DNA from: Thalassovita mangrovi
GTDB taxonomy: Bacteria > Pseudomonadota > Alphaproteobacteria > Rhodobacterales > Rhodobacteraceae
Assembly: GCF_009857745.1 (NCBI RefSeq)
Contig: NZ_WWEN01000004.1
Span: forward strand, 124,001-188,000
Reading direction: 5' to 3'
DNA: 64,000 nt
In this document: piece after piece, positions 7,604-17,127 of the stretch
Numbering within the stretch: position 1 is the first letter of the stretch
Layout: each line of letters opens with the position of its first letter
Notes under the pieces: model-generated
Told to the model about the DNA's origin: nothing
The model's database searches: none
Seen by the model: the letters and a program-made list of their open reading frames with translations, nothing else
Translations under genes and position numbers: made by a program

Positions 7604-8064
7604 AAGCTATGCGCTGACGGCTTCGGGCCTCAAGGACGAGGACATCAGTGATGTGGACACGCACGTATGATGATGCGGTTCTGTTCGTTGCCGTATTTGG
7701 ACCCCAATAGCGCAGGCGACAGACCTCCCGTGTCCGCGCCATCCTGGTCATTCATGCGATGCGCGGCGAAGGTTGGCTCTCCGCCCTTCGTGCTCGTGAC
7801 CATGTAACATCCCGGGGACGATATGAACGACAAGAACGGGCTGGGAATGACCGTTCGCTGCGGCCTGGATCAATGGCAGCTATGTGCAGGAACCTGAGGC
7901 AACCAAAGAAGGGGCGGCTCTGGCTGAATGATGGCTTATGTGTTCGGCTGACCGGGCGGTGATGAGTGGATATTTCTTCACCCAATAAACTGCTTAAAGA
8001 TGCGTCGCCTTGCCGATAACATGACACGGGTGAACTCGCGATCTGCGGCGCCACACGCTTTCAC
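7604..8064. other. Decayed stretch between retron and nasT
   Basis: No intact gene. GC content jumps back to the chromosomal level just outside the PRTase start. On the plus strand a short run ending at 7669 (RWIDKSYALTASGLKD...) reads like the C-terminus of a lost gene. At about 7867-7970 fragments such as EPEATKE...AVMSGYF recall the region of acyl-CoA synthetases that reads DPEATAEAF...GDLAVM...DGY. Both are short and out of frame, so they are only possible relics. Confidence 0.35.
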
Positions 8065-8100
8065 TTGCCTGCTGCGCAAATTATGGCCATGCAATCCGTC

Positions 8101-8685
8101 ATGGACTCGAAACTCACAATTGTCGTCATTGAGGAAGACCGCGACCGGGCGATCGCCATCGTCGAGGCGTTGAAGGAAAGCGGCAACCACGATGTGCATG
8201 TCGTGGGCCCCATTGCCGGCTTGGCGCGCAAGATCGCGGCCTATTCGCCGGACGTCGTGCTGATAGATATCGACAATCCCACGCGCGATATACTGGAGGA
8301 ATTGACCCTGGCCTCTGGTCCTCTGGAGCGGCCGGTGGCGATGTTCGTGTCCGGTGCGGCAGGCGGGCTGGCGCAGGCCGCGGTCGAGGCAGGGGTGTCA
8401 GCTTATGTCGTCGACGGGTTGCAGCCGGAACGGCTGAAACCGGTGATGGATACCGCGATCGCTCGATTCCGCATGGTTCGCCAGATGCGCACGGAACTGG
8501 CCGAAACCCGCCGCGCGCTGGAAGAACGCAAAGTGATAGATCGTGCGAAGGGATTGCTGATGAAGGCCAAGGGCATCGACGAAGACGCCGCTTATGCCCT
8601 GCTGCGTAAAACCGCGATGGATCAGGGGCGCCGGGTGGCCGAGGTCGCCGAGGCGCTGGTTACCGCGTCGGGGTTGCTGCGATGA
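8101..8685 (+). CDS. nasT: NasT, ANTAR-type RNA-binding antiterminator
   Basis: Nitrate/nitrite-responsive regulator. Residues 1-120 form a receiver-like domain (TIVVIEEDRDRA, VVLIDIDNP) and residues 130-194 an ANTAR domain with VIDRAKGLLMKAKGIDEDAAYALLRKTAMDQGRRVAEVA. ANTAR proteins bind paired hairpins in leader RNA and prevent termination; here the likely target is the leader at 9969-10077. I chose the ATG at 8101 (MDSKLTIVV), which fits the usual length of about 195; the open frame extends to an ATG at 8065. It overlaps nasS by 4 bp (ATGA), as expected for partners of one sensor complex. Confidence 0.92.
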   Translation: MDSKLTIVVIEEDRDRAIAIVEALKESGNHDVHVVGPIAGLARKIAAYSPDVVLIDIDNPTRDILEELTLASGPLERPVAMFVSGAAGGLAQAAVEAGVSAYVVDGLQPERLKPVMDTAIARFRMVRQMRTELAETRRALEERKVIDRAKGLLMKAKGIDEDAAYALLRKTAMDQGRRVAEVAEALVTASGLLR

Positions 8686-9857
8686 GAACGGTTTCGCTGC
8701 CCGTCGCTTATATGCCGCTTGTCGATGCGGCTCCCTTGATCATCGCGCAGGAAATGGGCTTCGCCGAAACCGAAGGTATTGCGCTGGACCTGATTGCCGC
8801 GCCGTCGTGGTCGTCGGTGCGCGACATGCTGGCTTTTGGCCGGGTCGACGCGGCGCATCTTCTGTCACCAATGCCGGTTGCGATGGCGATGGGGCTGGGT
8901 GGCGTTCAGACGCCGATCTCGGCCGTCTCGGTGCTGTCGGTGAATGGCGACATCATCGGCGTCAGCCGCGCGCTGGAGGACCGCTTGCGCGAGATCGCAT
9001 TTGATTTCGATTTCGCCGATGCCGCCAAGGCGGCCGATGCGCTGGCAAAGGTCGCAGATGGTACGCTGGTCTTTGGTGTCCCGTTCCCGTTTTCCATGCA
9101 TGTGGAACTGTTGCGCTACTGGTTCGAGGGGACCGATCTGAAGGATTGCCGAATCGAGGTGCGTACCGTGCCACCGCCGTTGATGGCACAGGCGCTGGCC
9201 GAGGGCGATATCGACGCTTTCTGCGTCGGCGAACCCTGGGGATCGGTTGCGGTGGATCGTGGGGCAGGGGCCCTGTTGCTGCCGGGCAAGGCGATCTGGG
9301 CTTTCGCGCCGGAAAAGGTGCTGGCGGTGCGCACCGAGTGGGCGGAAACCGAACCACACCTTTTAAGGCGACTGATGCGCGCGGTGTGGAAGGCCGGCCG
9401 CTGGTTGTCCCAGGAGGAAAGCCGTACCACGACCAGCGAAATCCTGTCGCGCCCAGCCTATCTGGATGTGCCTTCGGAACTGATCGACCGCGCGCTGAGC
9501 GGCAGATTCACGATCTCGGGCCAGGCCGAGCAGCGGGGCGTCACCGATTTTGTCGGCTTCCATCGCGGAGCGGCGACCTTCCCTTGGCGCAGCCAGGCGA
9601 AGTGGATCGCGCACCGGCTGAGTCTTGCCAATAACCTGAGTTCGGACACCGCGCAGCTGGCCGCCGAGCAGGTATTTCGCACTGATCTTTACCGCCGTCA
9701 TCTTGGCGGCACCGAAGCCGATTTGCCGGGCGCATCCGAAAAACTTGAGGGCGCGATTCGTCATCCAACTGCTGTGGCGTCGGAGAAAGGCCGGATGAGT
9801 CTATTGCCCGACATGTTCTTTGACGGCTCTGTTTTTGAGCCAATGCAGTCTGATTGA
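8682..9857 (+). CDS. nasS: NasS, cytoplasmic nitrate sensor
   Basis: A homologue of the NrtA/CmpA periplasmic binding proteins without a signal peptide (it begins MRTVSLPVAYMPLVDAAPL), so it stays in the cytoplasm. Characteristic pieces are GRVDAAHLLSPMPVAMAMGLGG, PFPFSMHVELLRYWFEG, DAFCVGEPWGSVAVDRGAG and the FVGFHRGAATFPWRSQAKW end. In Paracoccus and Azotobacter NasS binds NasT when nitrate and nitrite are absent and releases it when they are present. Coupled to nasT by ATGA. The final 30 residues are variable. Confidence 0.92.
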   Translation: MRTVSLPVAYMPLVDAAPLIIAQEMGFAETEGIALDLIAAPSWSSVRDMLAFGRVDAAHLLSPMPVAMAMGLGGVQTPISAVSVLSVNGDIIGVSRALEDRLREIAFDFDFADAAKAADALAKVADGTLVFGVPFPFSMHVELLRYWFEGTDLKDCRIEVRTVPPPLMAQALAEGDIDAFCVGEPWGSVAVDRGAGALLLPGKAIWAFAPEKVLAVRTEWAETEPHLLRRLMRAVWKAGRWLSQEESRTTTSEILSRPAYLDVPSELIDRALSGRFTISGQAEQRGVTDFVGFHRGAATFPWRSQAKWIAHRLSLANNLSSDTAQLAAEQVFRTDLYRRHLGGTEADLPGASEKLEGAIRHPTAVASEKGRMSLLPDMFFDGSVFEPMQSD

Positions 9858-9968
9858 TTGTTATTTGTGCAATATCTTCCTGTGAAAGAGCCGTTTCATC
9901 AAAACTGCTCCTGAAAACCTGATTTTTTTACTGACGAGATTAGCTGCGCTGCGGCATAGATAAGTCAT

Positions 9969-10015
9969 CGACCTGCAACGGGGTGGGTCGGACAGAATTC
10001 TCCCAATGACAGGGA
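9969..10015 (+). promoter_or_regulatory. Candidate ANTAR (NasT) RNA target in the nrtA leader
   Basis: Hairpin 1 has the stem CGACCTGC (9969-9976) paired without mismatch, with two G-U pairs, to GTGGGTCG (9983-9990), closing a six-base loop AACGGG. The loop has A at position 1 and G at position 4, the hallmark of ANTAR targets. Ten bases on, hairpin 2 (TCCC 10001-10004 / GGGA 10012-10015) encloses AATGACA, again with A1 and G4 but with seven loop bases, so it is less certain. A terminator follows, as expected for NasT control. Confidence 0.6.
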
Positions 10016-10035
10016 AAACCTGAGCAAGGTCGCTC

Positions 10036-10077
10036 GCGCACCACCGGATGCCGGTGGGATGTGCAGCGGCCATTTTT
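10036..10077 (+). terminator. Leader terminator before nrtA
   Basis: A stem CCACCGG (10041-10047) and CCGGTGG (10051-10057) with an ATG loop is extended by GCGCA/TGTGC and followed by TTTTT at 10073-10077. It lies 53 bases before the nrtA start codon and downstream of the ANTAR-like hairpin, so it probably aborts transcription unless NasT is bound. Confidence 0.65.
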
Positions 10078-10129
10078 GCGTTTGCCCGGACCTTTTCGAA
10101 GCAACCGGGCGCATCGGAAAGGAACGATA

Positions 10130-11494
10130 ATGAAAAAGCTCCTCCTCGGCCTCGTCGCCTCGACAGCATTGGTAAGCCCCGCGCTTGCCGAATTGGAACT
10201 GGAAAAAGACGAACTGACCTTCGGCTTTATCAAACTGACCGACATGGCTCCCCTCGCCGTGGCCTATGAACAGGGGTACTTCCTTGACGAAGGGCTGTTC
10301 GTCACGTTGGAAGCGCAAGCGAACTGGAAAGTGCTGCTTGACGGTGTGATCGGCGGGCAATTGGACGGCGCGCATATGCTGGCCGGTCAACCGCTGGCCG
10401 CCACCATCGGTTTCGGCACCGAGGCGCATATCATCACGCCGTTTTCAATGGACCTGAACGGCAATGGCATCACCGTGTCGAACGATGTCTGGGAAAAGAT
10501 GCTGCCGCATATCCCCAAGATGGAGGACGGTCGCCCACAACACCCGATTTCGGCTTCTGCGCTGGCCCCGGTGGTCGAGGAATATAAGGCTGAGGGCAAG
10601 CCCTTCAACATGGGTATGGTGTTCCCGGTTTCGACCCATAATTACGAACTGCGCTACTGGCTGGCCGCTGGCGGGCTGAACCCGGGCTATTACAGCCCCG
10701 AAAACGTGACCGGCCAGATCAATGCCGACGTGTTCCTGTCGGTGACGCCGCCGCCGCAGATGCCCGCGACGCTGGAGGCTGGCACGATCTATGGCTACTG
10801 CGTTGGGGAACCGTGGAACCAGCAGGCGGTGTTCAAGGGCATCGGCGTGCCGGTGATCACCGATTACCAGCTGTGGAAGAACAACCCCGAAAAGGTGTTC
10901 GGCATCTCCGCCGACTTCGCCGAGGCGAACCCCAACACCACGCTGGCCGTGACCAAGGCGCTGATCCGCGCCGCCATGTGGCTGGATGAAAATGATAACG
11001 CCAACCGCCCCGAGGCGGTCGAAATCCTCAGCCGCCCGGAATATGTAGGCGCCGATGCCGAGGTAATTGCCAACTCGATGACCGGGTTCTTCGAGTTCGA
11101 AAAAGGCGACAAACGTGACATCCCCGATTTCAACGTGTTCTTCCGTCACAACGCGACCTACCCCTATTATTCCGACGCGGTCTGGTACCTGACCCAGATG
11201 CGCCGCTGGGGGCAGATCGCCGAACCCAAGCCGGACAGCTGGTACGACGAGGTCGCCAAATCGGTCTACAAGCCCGAGATTTACCTCGAAGCGGCCCGCT
11301 TGCTGGTCGACGAGGGGCTGGCCAACGAAGCCGACTTCCCCTGGGACAGCGATGGCTACAAGGCGCCGACCCCGGCCGCCGATATCATCGACGCCATCCC
11401 CTATGACGGTCGTCAGCCCAACGCTTACCTCGAAAGCCTGCCGATTGGCCTGAAAGGCGACCAGGTCGTCGTCGGCACCGAGGTGCGCGGTTAA
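10130..11494 (+). CDS. nrtA: Periplasmic nitrate-binding protein
   Basis: Solute-binding component of the nitrate ABC importer. The signal peptide is [20 protein letters not shown]. The mature part carries the NrtA/CmpA family pattern: [50 protein letters not shown] and [22 protein letters not shown] chose the ATG at 10130, preceded by AAAGGA; the longer frame from 10061 would destroy the signal peptide and run through the leader terminator. It is the first structural gene behind the NasT-controlled leader and is followed by permease and ATPase genes. Confidence 0.94.
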   Translation: MKKLLLGLVASTALVSPALAELELEKDELTFGFIKLTDMAPLAVAYEQGYFLDEGLFVTLEAQANWKVLLDGVIGGQLDGAHMLAGQPLAATIGFGTEAHIITPFSMDLNGNGITVSNDVWEKMLPHIPKMEDGRPQHPISASALAPVVEEYKAEGKPFNMGMVFPVSTHNYELRYWLAAGGLNPGYYSPENVTGQINADVFLSVTPPPQMPATLEAGTIYGYCVGEPWNQQAVFKGIGVPVITDYQLWKNNPEKVFGISADFAEANPNTTLAVTKALIRAAMWLDENDNANRPEAVEILSRPEYVGADAEVIANSMTGFFEFEKGDKRDIPDFNVFFRHNATYPYYSDAVWYLTQMRRWGQIAEPKPDSWYDEVAKSVYKPEIYLEAARLLVDEGLANEADFPWDSDGYKAPTPAADIIDAIPYDGRQPNAYLESLPIGLKGDQVVVGTEVRG

Positions 11495-11500
11495 TTCCCC

Positions 11501-11531
11501 GCGCGCGTTCCGGGCCCAGTCCGGGGCGCGC
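11501..11531 (+). promoter_or_regulatory. Strong intercistronic hairpin after nrtA
   Basis: GCGCGC (11501-11506) pairs with GCGCGC (11526-11531) and inner CCGG arms pair as well. There is no T-run, so it more likely slows 3' decay of the nrtA part of the message, or reduces read-through, than ends transcription. This is common after binding-protein genes, which are needed in excess. Confidence 0.5.
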
Positions 11532-11598
11532 ACCCTGAATGCAATTGCCCGTCCCGGGCGATCTTCCCGGGACCCGAGCCAACCATCCGGAGACGCCC

Positions 11599-12681
11599 AT
11601 GACCACCGTCGATCCGAACTTCACCGAGAATGCCGCCCGCGAGGCCCGTCGCGCCCGGCTGTTCACCCGTATCAACGCCGCCGACAAATGGTTCCAGGTT
11701 CTGGGCCTTGCCTGGATCACCCCAGTGCTCAAGGCCGTGGCAGGGGACAACCCGAAAGCTCAGATCAAAGAGATCTGGCGCCTTCTGGCGGTGCCGCTGC
11801 TGGCCATTCTCGCATTTCTCGTTCTGTGGGGGGCGCTGGCGCCCAAGGTGCAGACATCGCTTGGTGCGGTGCCCGGTCCGGCGCAAGTCTGGGAGGAGGT
11901 GGTGAACCTGCATAAAGACGCGCAAGCCAAGGCCGTGAAGCGCGAAAAGTTCGAGGCTATGGTAGAAAAGCGCAACCAGAAACTGATCGACGCGGGCCGC
12001 GCCGATGAGGTCAAGCAGGTCGCCTATACCGGTGCGCCGAGCTACTACGAACAGATATGGACCTCGATCAAGACGGTTTTCTTCGGCTTCCTTCTGGCAA
12101 CGCTGGTGGCGGTGCCGCTGGGCATCATGGCGGGCCTGTCGCCCTATGCCAACGCGGCGCTGAACCCGCTGATCCAGATCTTCAAGCCGGTGTCGCCGCT
12201 GGCCTGGCTGCCGATCGTGACCATGGTGGTGTCCGCTGTCTACGTCACCCAGGACGGGTTGTTTTCGAAGTCCTTCCTGATTTCGGCGATCACCGTGACT
12301 CTGTGTTCGCTGTGGCCGACGCTGATCAACACTGCGCTTGGTGTGGCGTCGATCGACAAGGATCTGGTGAACGTGTCCAAGGTGTTGAAAATGAACACCT
12401 ATACCAAGATCGTCAAACTGGTGCTGCCGTCGGCCCTGCCGCTAATTTTCACCGGGCTGCGTCTTTCCCTGGGCGTTGGTTGGATGGTCCTGATCGCCGC
12501 CGAAATGCTGGCGCAGAACCCGGGGCTCGGAAAATTCGTCTGGGATGAATTCCAGAATGGATCGTCCAGTTCGCTGGCCAAGATCATGGTGGCGGTCTTC
12601 ACCATCGGGATCATCGGCTTCCTGCTCGATCGGGTGATGTACGCGCTGCAATCGCTTTTCACTTTCTCGAATAACCGGTGA
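11599..12681 (+). CDS. nrtB: Nitrate ABC transporter permease
   Basis: Inner-membrane permease, 360 residues. An N-terminal anchor ([15 protein letters not shown]) is followed by a charged periplasmic or cytoplasmic insert (about 85-140) and then the binding-protein-dependent transport core. The core shows the coupling-helix EAA-like segment [31 protein letters not shown] and [11 protein letters not shown]. The long hydrophilic insert between the first helix and the core is larger than in cyanobacterial NrtB. The ATG at 11599 follows CCGGAGA. It overlaps the region before the ATPase gene closely. Confidence 0.92.
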   Translation: MTTVDPNFTENAAREARRARLFTRINAADKWFQVLGLAWITPVLKAVAGDNPKAQIKEIWRLLAVPLLAILAFLVLWGALAPKVQTSLGAVPGPAQVWEEVVNLHKDAQAKAVKREKFEAMVEKRNQKLIDAGRADEVKQVAYTGAPSYYEQIWTSIKTVFFGFLLATLVAVPLGIMAGLSPYANAALNPLIQIFKPVSPLAWLPIVTMVVSAVYVTQDGLFSKSFLISAITVTLCSLWPTLINTALGVASIDKDLVNVSKVLKMNTYTKIVKLVLPSALPLIFTGLRLSLGVGWMVLIAAEMLAQNPGLGKFVWDEFQNGSSSSLAKIMVAVFTIGIIGFLLDRVMYALQSLFTFSNNR

Positions 12682-12686
12682 TTGCC

Positions 12687-14363
12687 ATGAGTATTCTTAA
12701 GTTCGAAAACGTTTCCAAATCCTTCGGCGAGGGCACCCATGCCACCCAGGTGCTGAAGGGCATCGATCTGGAAGTGGCCGAAGGCGAATTCCTGGTGCTG
12801 CTGGGATTTTCCGGCACCGGCAAGACGACGCTGATCAACCTGATGGCCGGGCTGGATCAGCCCAGCCGCGGCAAGGTCACCTTCAAGGGGCAGCCGATCA
12901 CCGGTCCCGGCCCGGAACGCGGGGTGATTTTCCAGAATTATTCGCTGATGCCGTGGCTGACGGTGGCCGGCAATGTGGGTCTTGCCGTCGATGCGGTCTT
13001 CCCCGGGATGAGCAAGGCGGAAAAAGCGGAAAAGGTCGCCCATTACGTCGACATGGTGGGGCTGAGCCACGCCGCCGCCCGCCGCCCGGCGGAACTGTCG
13101 GGGGGAATGCGGCAACGGGTCAATGTCGCCCGCGCGCTGGCGATGAACCCCGAAATGCTTCTGCTCGATGAGCCGCTGTCGGCGCTCGACGCGCTGACAC
13201 GCGCCAACCTGGCCGATGAGATTGAACATATCTGGGAAGCCGACAAGAAAACCTGCGTCCTGATCACCAACGACGTCGACGAGGCGATCATCCTCGCCGA
13301 TCGGATCATCGCGCTGAACCCGGACGGGACCCTCGGGAAGGAATTCACCGTCTCCATCCCGCGCCCGCGCGATCGTACCGAGATGAACCATGACGAGGAT
13401 TTCAAGCGCCTGCGCGGCGAGGTGACCAGCTACCTGATGGATGTGGGGATTGAGGCGAAGGTCGAAGGCACCCGCTTGCTGCCCGATGTGACCCCGATCC
13501 ATGGCGTGCCTGCCGCGGTGCAGGACGCGCAAAAGGGCCTGATCGAAAACCGCTTCCTCGATTTTTCCCAGCTGCACAAGATCTACCCGACCCCGAAGGG
13601 GCCGCTGACAGTGGTGGAAGATTTCGACCTGAAAATCGATCGCGGCGAATTCATTTCGCTGATCGGCCATTCGGGTTGCGGCAAGTCCACGGTGCTGACC
13701 ATGGCCGCGGGGCTGAACGATATTTCCAAGGGCGCGATCAAGCTTGACGGCCGCCATGTCGAAGGTGCCGATCCCGAACGCGCGGTGGTGTTCCAGTCGC
13801 CCAACCTGTTCCCGTGGCTGACCGCCAAGGAAAACGTCGCCATCGGCGTCGACAAGGTCTACCCGATGGCAAGCCAGGCCGAACGCCAGGACGTAGTGGA
13901 ATATTACCTCGAACGGGTCGGGCTGGCCGATGCGATGGATAAATCCGCCACCGAACTGTCGAACGGCATGAAGCAGCGGGTCGGCATCGCGCGGGCCTTC
14001 GCGCTCAGCCCGAAACTTCTGCTGCTCGACGAACCGTTCGGGATGCTCGACAGCCTGACGCGCTGGGAATTGCAGGAAGTGCTGATGGAAGTGTGGTCGC
14101 GCACCAAGGTCACCGCGATTTGTGTCACCCATGACGTGGACGAGGCGATCCTGCTGGCCGACCGGGTGGTGATGATGACCAACGGGCCGCAAGCCACGAT
14201 TGGCAAGATCACATCGGTCGATCTGCCGCGCCCGCGGACCCGCAAGGCGCTTCTCGAACATCCCGATTACTACGCCTACCGGCAGGAAGTGTTGGATTTC
14301 CTTGAGGAATACGAACACGGCGCCAAGCCCAAGCCGAAACCCCAGGCCATCGCTGCGGAGTGA
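12687..14363 (+). CDS. Fused double ATPase of the nitrate ABC transporter (NrtCD)
   Basis: Two ABC ATPase domains in one 558-residue chain, energising NrtB. The first domain has Walker [10 protein letters not shown] (40-48), Q-loop [10 protein letters not shown], signature LSGGMRQRV and Walker B LLLDEP, but ITNDVDEA where the switch His is expected (Asn instead). The second domain has [17 protein letters not shown], signature LSNGMKQRV (second Gly replaced by Asn), [12 protein letters not shown] and an intact VTHDVDEA. There is no NrtA-like C-terminal regulatory domain as in cyanobacterial NrtC. The ATG at 12687 is preferred to a GTG at 12678. The stop overlaps the region before nirB. Confidence 0.9.
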   Translation: MSILKFENVSKSFGEGTHATQVLKGIDLEVAEGEFLVLLGFSGTGKTTLINLMAGLDQPSRGKVTFKGQPITGPGPERGVIFQNYSLMPWLTVAGNVGLAVDAVFPGMSKAEKAEKVAHYVDMVGLSHAAARRPAELSGGMRQRVNVARALAMNPEMLLLDEPLSALDALTRANLADEIEHIWEADKKTCVLITNDVDEAIILADRIIALNPDGTLGKEFTVSIPRPRDRTEMNHDEDFKRLRGEVTSYLMDVGIEAKVEGTRLLPDVTPIHGVPAAVQDAQKGLIENRFLDFSQLHKIYPTPKGPLTVVEDFDLKIDRGEFISLIGHSGCGKSTVLTMAAGLNDISKGAIKLDGRHVEGADPERAVVFQSPNLFPWLTAKENVAIGVDKVYPMASQAERQDVVEYYLERVGLADAMDKSATELSNGMKQRVGIARAFALSPKLLLLDEPFGMLDSLTRWELQEVLMEVWSRTKVTAICVTHDVDEAILLADRVVMMTNGPQATIGKITSVDLPRPRTRKALLEHPDYYAYRQEVLDFLEEYEHGAKPKPKPQAIAAE

Positions 14364-14368
14364 AAGAC

Positions 14369-16801
14369 ATGAAACAGAAACTTGTCGTCATCGGGGCCGG
14401 AATGGCCTCCGGCCGGGTGCTGGAGCACCTGATAGAAACACAGCCCGACGCTTTTGATATCACCCTTTTCAACGCCGAAGACCGCGGCAATTACAACCGC
14501 ATCATGCTGTCCCCGGTTCTGTCGGGCGAAAAGACCTATGAGGACATCGTCACCCATGATGATGACTGGTACGCGGAACGCGGCGTGACCTGCCGTTTCG
14601 GTGAACATGTCACCCGGATCGACCGCGAAAACAAGCTGGTCGAAGGCCGGAATGGCGCGGTCTCCTATGACAAGCTGCTGATCGCGACCGGCTCGGCGCC
14701 GTTCATTATTCCGGTTCCGGGCAAGGACCTGCCCGGGGTGATCAGCTATCGCGACCTCGATGATACTAACGCGATGATCGACGCCGCCGCGAAGGGCGGC
14801 AACGCGGTGGTGATCGGGGGTGGTTTGCTGGGGCTGGAAGCCGCAGCCGGTCTGGCTGAACGCGGAATGAACGTCACCGTGGTGCATTTGATGGGTCACT
14901 TGATGGAACGTCAGCTGGACGAAGCCGCCGGATACCTGCTGCGCAAGGATTTGGAAAAACGCGGCATCACTGTCAGGACGCAGGCCAGCACCAAGGCGAT
15001 CCTCGGCGAGGGTCGGGCCGAGGCCGTGCTGCTGGAAGACGGCGGCACGTTGCCCGCCGATCTGGTGGTGATGGCGGTGGGCATCCGTCCCGAAACCCGT
15101 TTGGCCACAGATGCGGGCCTGACCGTTGCACGCGGGATCGAGGTCGATGCGCAGATGCGGACCTCCGATCCCGATATCGTCGCGGTGGGCGAATGCATCG
15201 AATATGACGGTCAGCTTTTCGGGCTTGTCGCGCCGCTCTATGATCAGGCCAAGATCGTGGCGAAGACCTTGCTGGACGAACCGGATGCCTTCGTCGTGAA
15301 GGACACGGCGACCAAGCTCAAGGTCACCGGATGCGATCTGTTCAGCGCCGGTGATTTCGCCGCGGGCGAGGGGCGTGAGGATATCGTGTTCCGCGACCCG
15401 GCGCGCGGCATCTACAAGCGGCTGGTGATCGAAGGCGACCGGTTGGTCGGCGCAGTGATGTACGGCGATACCGCCGACGGCAACTGGTTCTTCGGGCTGA
15501 TCAAGGACGGCACCGATATCGAGGAAATGCGCGATACGCTGATCTTCGGCCCGGCCTATCAGGGAGGTGCCGCCGCGGACCCTCTGTCAGCCGTTGCAGC
15601 CTTGCCGCCTGAGGCGGAGATTTGTGGCTGTAACGGCATTTGCAAGGGCACCATTGTTCAGGCCATCGAAGGCGGGGCCACCGATCTGGGTGCCGTACGG
15701 GCGACGACCAAGGCCAGCGCGTCCTGCGGGACCTGTACCGGGCTGGTGGAACAGTTGCTGCAGGTCACGCTGGGCGACGATTTCCAGATGCCGACAGCAC
15801 AGCCGGTTTGCGGCTGTACCGATCTTTCCCACGAAGACGTGCGGCGGCTGATCAAGACCAAGGAGTTGAAATCGCAAGCCGCGGTCTGGCAGGAACTGGG
15901 CTGGAACACGCCCAACGGCTGCCATGTCTGCCGCCCGGCGATCAATTTCTACCTGCTGGCCGATTGGCCGCTGGAATATCGCGACGATCCGCAAAGCCGC
16001 TTCGTCAACGAACGCAAGCACGCCAATATCCAGAAAGACGGCACCTTCAGCGTCGTGCCGCGCATGTGGGGCGGGATCACCACCGCCGACGAATTGCGCG
16101 CCATCGCGGACGCGGCGGACAAATACAGCGCCAAGACCGTCAAGGTTACCGGTGGTCAGCGCATCGACCTGCTGGGCATCCGGGGTGAAGACCTGCCCTA
16201 TATCTGGGCCGATCTGAACCGCGCCGGGCTGGTTTCGGGACATGCCTATTCCAAGGGGCTGCGGACGGTGAAAACCTGCGTCGGCAGCGATCATTGCCGC
16301 TTCGGCACCCAGGATTCCACCGGGCTGGGCATCAAGCTGGAAAAGGCGCTTTGGGGGTCGTGGACCCCGCACAAGGTCAAACTGGCGGTGTCCGGCTGTC
16401 CCCGCAACTGCGCCGAGGCGACCTGCAAGGATGTTGGCATCGTCTGTGTCGACAGCGGCTACCAGGTCGGCGTCGGCGGCGCGGCTGGCATGGACCTGAA
16501 GGAAACTCAACGGCTGGTCGACGTTCCCACCGAGGAAGAGGCGATCGCGGTCACCATCGCCTTTGTCCAGCTCTATCGGGAAAACGCCAAGTATCTCGAC
16601 CGGCCCTACAAGTGGCTGGCGAAGGTCGGGCTCGACTGGGTGCGCGAACGGGTCATGGACCCGGCCGAACGGCAGCGGCTGATCGATGCGTTCGAGTTGA
16701 GCCAATCCATCTTTCGCAAGGACCCGTGGGCCGAACATGCGCGCGACAAGGCGCAGGATTATGCCCCACTTGCCGATCTTACGCTGGAGGCTGCGGAATG
16801 A
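14369..16801 (+). CDS. nirB: Assimilatory nitrite reductase [NAD(P)H], large subunit
   Basis: Reduces nitrite to ammonium with NAD(P)H, using FAD, Fe-S and siroheme. An FAD motif VVIGAGMASG is near the N-terminus and an NAD motif VVIGGGLLGLEAAAGLAERG at about 146-165. BFD-like [2Fe-2S] domains follow (CGCNGICKGTIVQAI ... SCGTCTGLV and CGCTDLS ... GCHVCRP). The C-terminal ferredoxin-like and siroheme/[4Fe-4S] domains show CVGSDHCRFG and SGCPRNCAEATC. Its length of about 810 residues is normal. It is also called NasB in nas clusters. It overlaps nirD by 4 bp. cysG downstream supplies siroheme. Confidence 0.95.
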   Translation: MKQKLVVIGAGMASGRVLEHLIETQPDAFDITLFNAEDRGNYNRIMLSPVLSGEKTYEDIVTHDDDWYAERGVTCRFGEHVTRIDRENKLVEGRNGAVSYDKLLIATGSAPFIIPVPGKDLPGVISYRDLDDTNAMIDAAAKGGNAVVIGGGLLGLEAAAGLAERGMNVTVVHLMGHLMERQLDEAAGYLLRKDLEKRGITVRTQASTKAILGEGRAEAVLLEDGGTLPADLVVMAVGIRPETRLATDAGLTVARGIEVDAQMRTSDPDIVAVGECIEYDGQLFGLVAPLYDQAKIVAKTLLDEPDAFVVKDTATKLKVTGCDLFSAGDFAAGEGREDIVFRDPARGIYKRLVIEGDRLVGAVMYGDTADGNWFFGLIKDGTDIEEMRDTLIFGPAYQGGAAADPLSAVAALPPEAEICGCNGICKGTIVQAIEGGATDLGAVRATTKASASCGTCTGLVEQLLQVTLGDDFQMPTAQPVCGCTDLSHEDVRRLIKTKELKSQAAVWQELGWNTPNGCHVCRPAINFYLLADWPLEYRDDPQSRFVNERKHANIQKDGTFSVVPRMWGGITTADELRAIADAADKYSAKTVKVTGGQRIDLLGIRGEDLPYIWADLNRAGLVSGHAYSKGLRTVKTCVGSDHCRFGTQDSTGLGIKLEKALWGSWTPHKVKLAVSGCPRNCAEATCKDVGIVCVDSGYQVGVGGAAGMDLKETQRLVDVPTEEEAIAVTIAFVQLYRENAKYLDRPYKWLAKVGLDWVRERVMDPAERQRLIDAFELSQSIFRKDPWAEHARDKAQDYAPLADLTLEAAE

Positions 16802-17127
16802 GTTGGATCGATATTGCGGACGTCAACGACATCCCCGAACGCGGTGCCCGCGTGGTGAAAACGCCGCTTGGCTGTATTGCGCTCTTTCGGACGGGCCCGG
16901 CCGAGGTTTTCGCAGCCTCCAATAGTTGCCCGCACAAGGGCGGGCCGCTGGCGGACGGTATCGTGCATGGACAGAAGGTGACCTGCCCACTGCACAACTG
17001 GGTGTTCGACCTCAATACCGGTGAAGCGCAGGGCGAAGACGCCCGCATCGCGACCTATCCGGTGCGCATTGAAGCCGGCCGTGTCCTGCTGGACGGGGCC
17101 GCCATCGGTAAACGGGATGCCGCGTGA
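16798..17127 (+). CDS. nirD: Nitrite reductase small subunit, Rieske type
   Basis: A 109-residue Rieske-fold protein that accompanies NirB. The cluster ligands are C-P-H in SNSCPHKGGPLADG and C-x2-H in KVTCPLHNWVFDLNTGEA. The start codon overlaps the nirB stop (ATGA) and its stop overlaps the nasA start (TGATG), so the three subunits are translated in tandem. A longer frame starting at 16294 is an artefact of the nirB shadow. Confidence 0.94.
   Translation: MSWIDIADVNDIPERGARVVKTPLGCIALFRTGPAEVFAASNSCPHKGGPLADGIVHGQKVTCPLHNWVFDLNTGEAQGEDARIATYPVRIEAGRVLLDGAAIGKRDAA

Noticed and set aside
12399-14318. 639-codon frame, minus strand
   Set aside because: Antisense shadow of nrtB/nrtCD without any domain pattern.
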